A DNA stretch of 6,683 nucleotides from Bacteroidota bacterium (GTDB lineage: Bacteria > Bacteroidota > Rhodothermia > Rhodothermales > UBA10348), in NCBI GenBank assembly GCA_018623785.1, contig JAAZVD010000085.1:1-6683 (forward strand), in the 5' to 3' direction. Made by a program: the position numbers and the translations under genes. Of this stretch, positions 5,556 through 6,683 are shown piece by piece. Position 1 is the first letter of the stretch. The number at the start of each line of letters is the position of its first letter. Under the pieces are notes generated by a model. It did not search any database. It was not told the DNA's origin and saw only the letters and a program-made list of their open reading frames with translations.

Positions 5556-6683
5556 ATGCAGAATTCAGATCTTGTTTCCTCTTTTGCAGAGATCGCTCGC
5601 GAAAAAGACATTGATCGCGACACACTGCAATTGATCGTGGAAGATGTCTTCCGCGCGATGATCCGCAAGCGGTACGGTTCGGATGATTCCTTTGAAATCA
5701 TCTTGAACCCCGACCATGGCGACATGCAGATTTTGCACATCCGCGAAGTGGTTGAGGATTGGGCGGTTGAAGATCCTGTAACGGAAATCGAAGAGACAGA
5801 AGCTCAACAGATCGATGAGGATTTCGAGGTTGGGGATGAGGTAGCCGAAGAAATTGAATTCAAGGATTTTGGCCGTCGGGCGGTTATGACCGCGCGACAG
5901 ACCTTCAGTCAGCGTATCCGCGACATCGAGAAAGACAACACCGTGGAATGGTATCAGGACCTGGTCGGTGAGGTCGTGGTGGGTGAACTGTACCAGATTC
6001 GCCGTCGCGAAATACTGGTATTGCACAACAAGGCCGAATTGAAGATGCCGCGCGAAGAGCAGATTTTCCGTGATCGCTTCCGGAAGGGAGACATGATCAG
6101 GGCGGTAATCAAAGAGGTAGGCAGGGAAGCCAATGGCGATCCCCGGATTGTCATCTCCAGAGCGGATCCCCTGTTCATGGAGCGTCTCTTTGAATTGGAA
6201 GTCCCAGAGATAGACGAGGGGTTGGTCGAGATAAAAAAGATCGTGCGCGAACCGGGAGACCGGGCCAAGGTTGCCGTAGTCAGTTATGACGACCGCATTG
6301 ACCCCGTTGGGGCCTGTGTTGGCATGAAGGGTTCCCGAATTCACTCGGTCGTACGTGAGCTTGGAAATGAGAATATCGACGTTGTGCAGTGGACGGAAGA
6401 CCCGATAGAGATGATCAAGAGGGCTCTTTCGCCAGCAAAGCCGGTCCAGGTCGTCCTCAATAACGACCTGACTCCTCCGCGGGCAAAGGTAGTGGTTGCT
6501 GTTGACGAAGTGTCTCAGGCTATAGGACGTGGAGGTATCAACATTCGCCTGGCGTCCAAGCTGACCGGTTACGAGATCGATGTGTACCGGGAAATCTCTG
6601 AGGAAGAAGAGGATATCGAAATCCAGGAGTTCTCCGATGAGATTCCTGAGGAGCTGCTGCAGATGCTCCGGAATATCGGTTGC
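5556..6683 (+). CDS. nusA: Transcription termination/antitermination factor NusA, 3' end cut off by the window
   Basis: NusA binds RNA polymerase and nascent RNA and governs pausing, intrinsic termination and antitermination. From ATG 5556 the frame runs 376 codons to the last base without a stop. The N-terminal RNA-polymerase-binding domain covers about 1-130, followed by an S1 domain (about 134-200). KH1 includes DPVGACVGMKGSRI (249-262, GxxG loop GMKG 256-259) and KH2 includes AIGRGGINIRLASKLTGYEIDVY (GxxG loop GRGG 324-327). The acidic text after KH2 (SEEEEDIEIQEF) is like Bacteroidota NusA. Residues about 67-95 are strongly acidic. The start is the only ATG close to the family N-terminus (AEIAREKDIDRDTLQLIVEDVF). 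No Shine-Dalgarno precedes it. The gene lies 33 nt after rimP in the same operon, and infB is expected beyond the edge. The C-terminal end is not visible. Confidence 0.96.
   Translation, partial: MQNSDLVSSFAEIAREKDIDRDTLQLIVEDVFRAMIRKRYGSDDSFEIILNPDHGDMQILHIREVVEDWAVEDPVTEIEETEAQQIDEDFEVGDEVAEEIEFKDFGRRAVMTARQTFSQRIRDIEKDNTVEWYQDLVGEVVVGELYQIRRREILVLHNKAELKMPREEQIFRDRFRKGDMIRAVIKEVGREANGDPRIVISRADPLFMERLFELEVPEIDEGLVEIKKIVREPGDRAKVAVVSYDDRIDPVGACVGMKGSRIHSVVRELGNENIDVVQWTEDPIEMIKRALSPAKPVQVVLNNDLTPPRAKVVVAVDEVSQAIGRGGINIRLASKLTGYEIDVYREISEEEEDIEIQEFSDEIPEELLQMLRNIGC

Noticed and set aside
5565..6344. Minus-strand open frame of 259 codons opposite nusA
   Set aside because: The plus strand encodes NusA with S1 and KH motifs throughout. 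The antisense translation has no recognisable domain and no promoter or terminator of its own.

Overview
The window looks like ordinary chromosomal DNA from a member of the Bacteroidota or the neighbouring Rhodothermota/Balneolota. The main pointer is NusA, whose second KH domain and the text after it read like Bacteroidota NusA. The release factor 2 C-terminus and the near absence of Shine-Dalgarno sequences before the genes agree with this. Base composition is slightly above 50% GC by eye. The taxonomic call is inference from remembered family features, not from a search.

Layout, left to right. Bases 2-217 hold a possible 3' end of a plus-strand gene that I do not recognise. A strong terminator hairpin at 255-293 ends the minus-strand aldehyde dehydrogenase gene at 327-1820. 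A 161-bp divergent intergenic region (1821-1981) carries candidate promoters for both sides and an inverted repeat between them. Then follow, on the plus strand, a PLP-dependent fold-type I aminotransferase (1982-3166), a small four-helix membrane protein of unknown function (3182-3532) and prfB, encoding release factor 2 (3576-4682). A 345-bp gap holds a structured hairpin, two tandem intrinsic terminators and the leader of the next operon. The window closes with rimP (5028-5522) and the 5' part of nusA (5556 to the right edge). nusA is still open at the last base, so it is a truncated but genuine gene.

How the genes fit together. The rimP-nusA pair is the start of the widely conserved rimP-nusA-infB operon for 30S maturation, transcription elongation/antitermination and translation initiation. 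infB would be expected just outside the window. prfB is a translation-termination gene that appears to be transcribed with the aminotransferase and the small membrane protein (gaps of 15 and 43 bp), and is separated from rimP by two terminators. The aldehyde dehydrogenase and aminotransferase diverge from a shared control region. They could act in one amino-acid degradation route (transamination to a semialdehyde, then oxidation), but nothing in the sequence fixes the substrate.

I found no CRISPR array, intact mobile element, tRNA or rRNA gene, and no sign of a new defence or biosynthetic system. The points most worth a second look are a prfB gene that has lost the usual programmed frameshift, a short insertion in RF2 just after the GGQ motif, the inverted repeat in the divergent promoter region, and the RNA structures flanking the prfB/rimP boundary.
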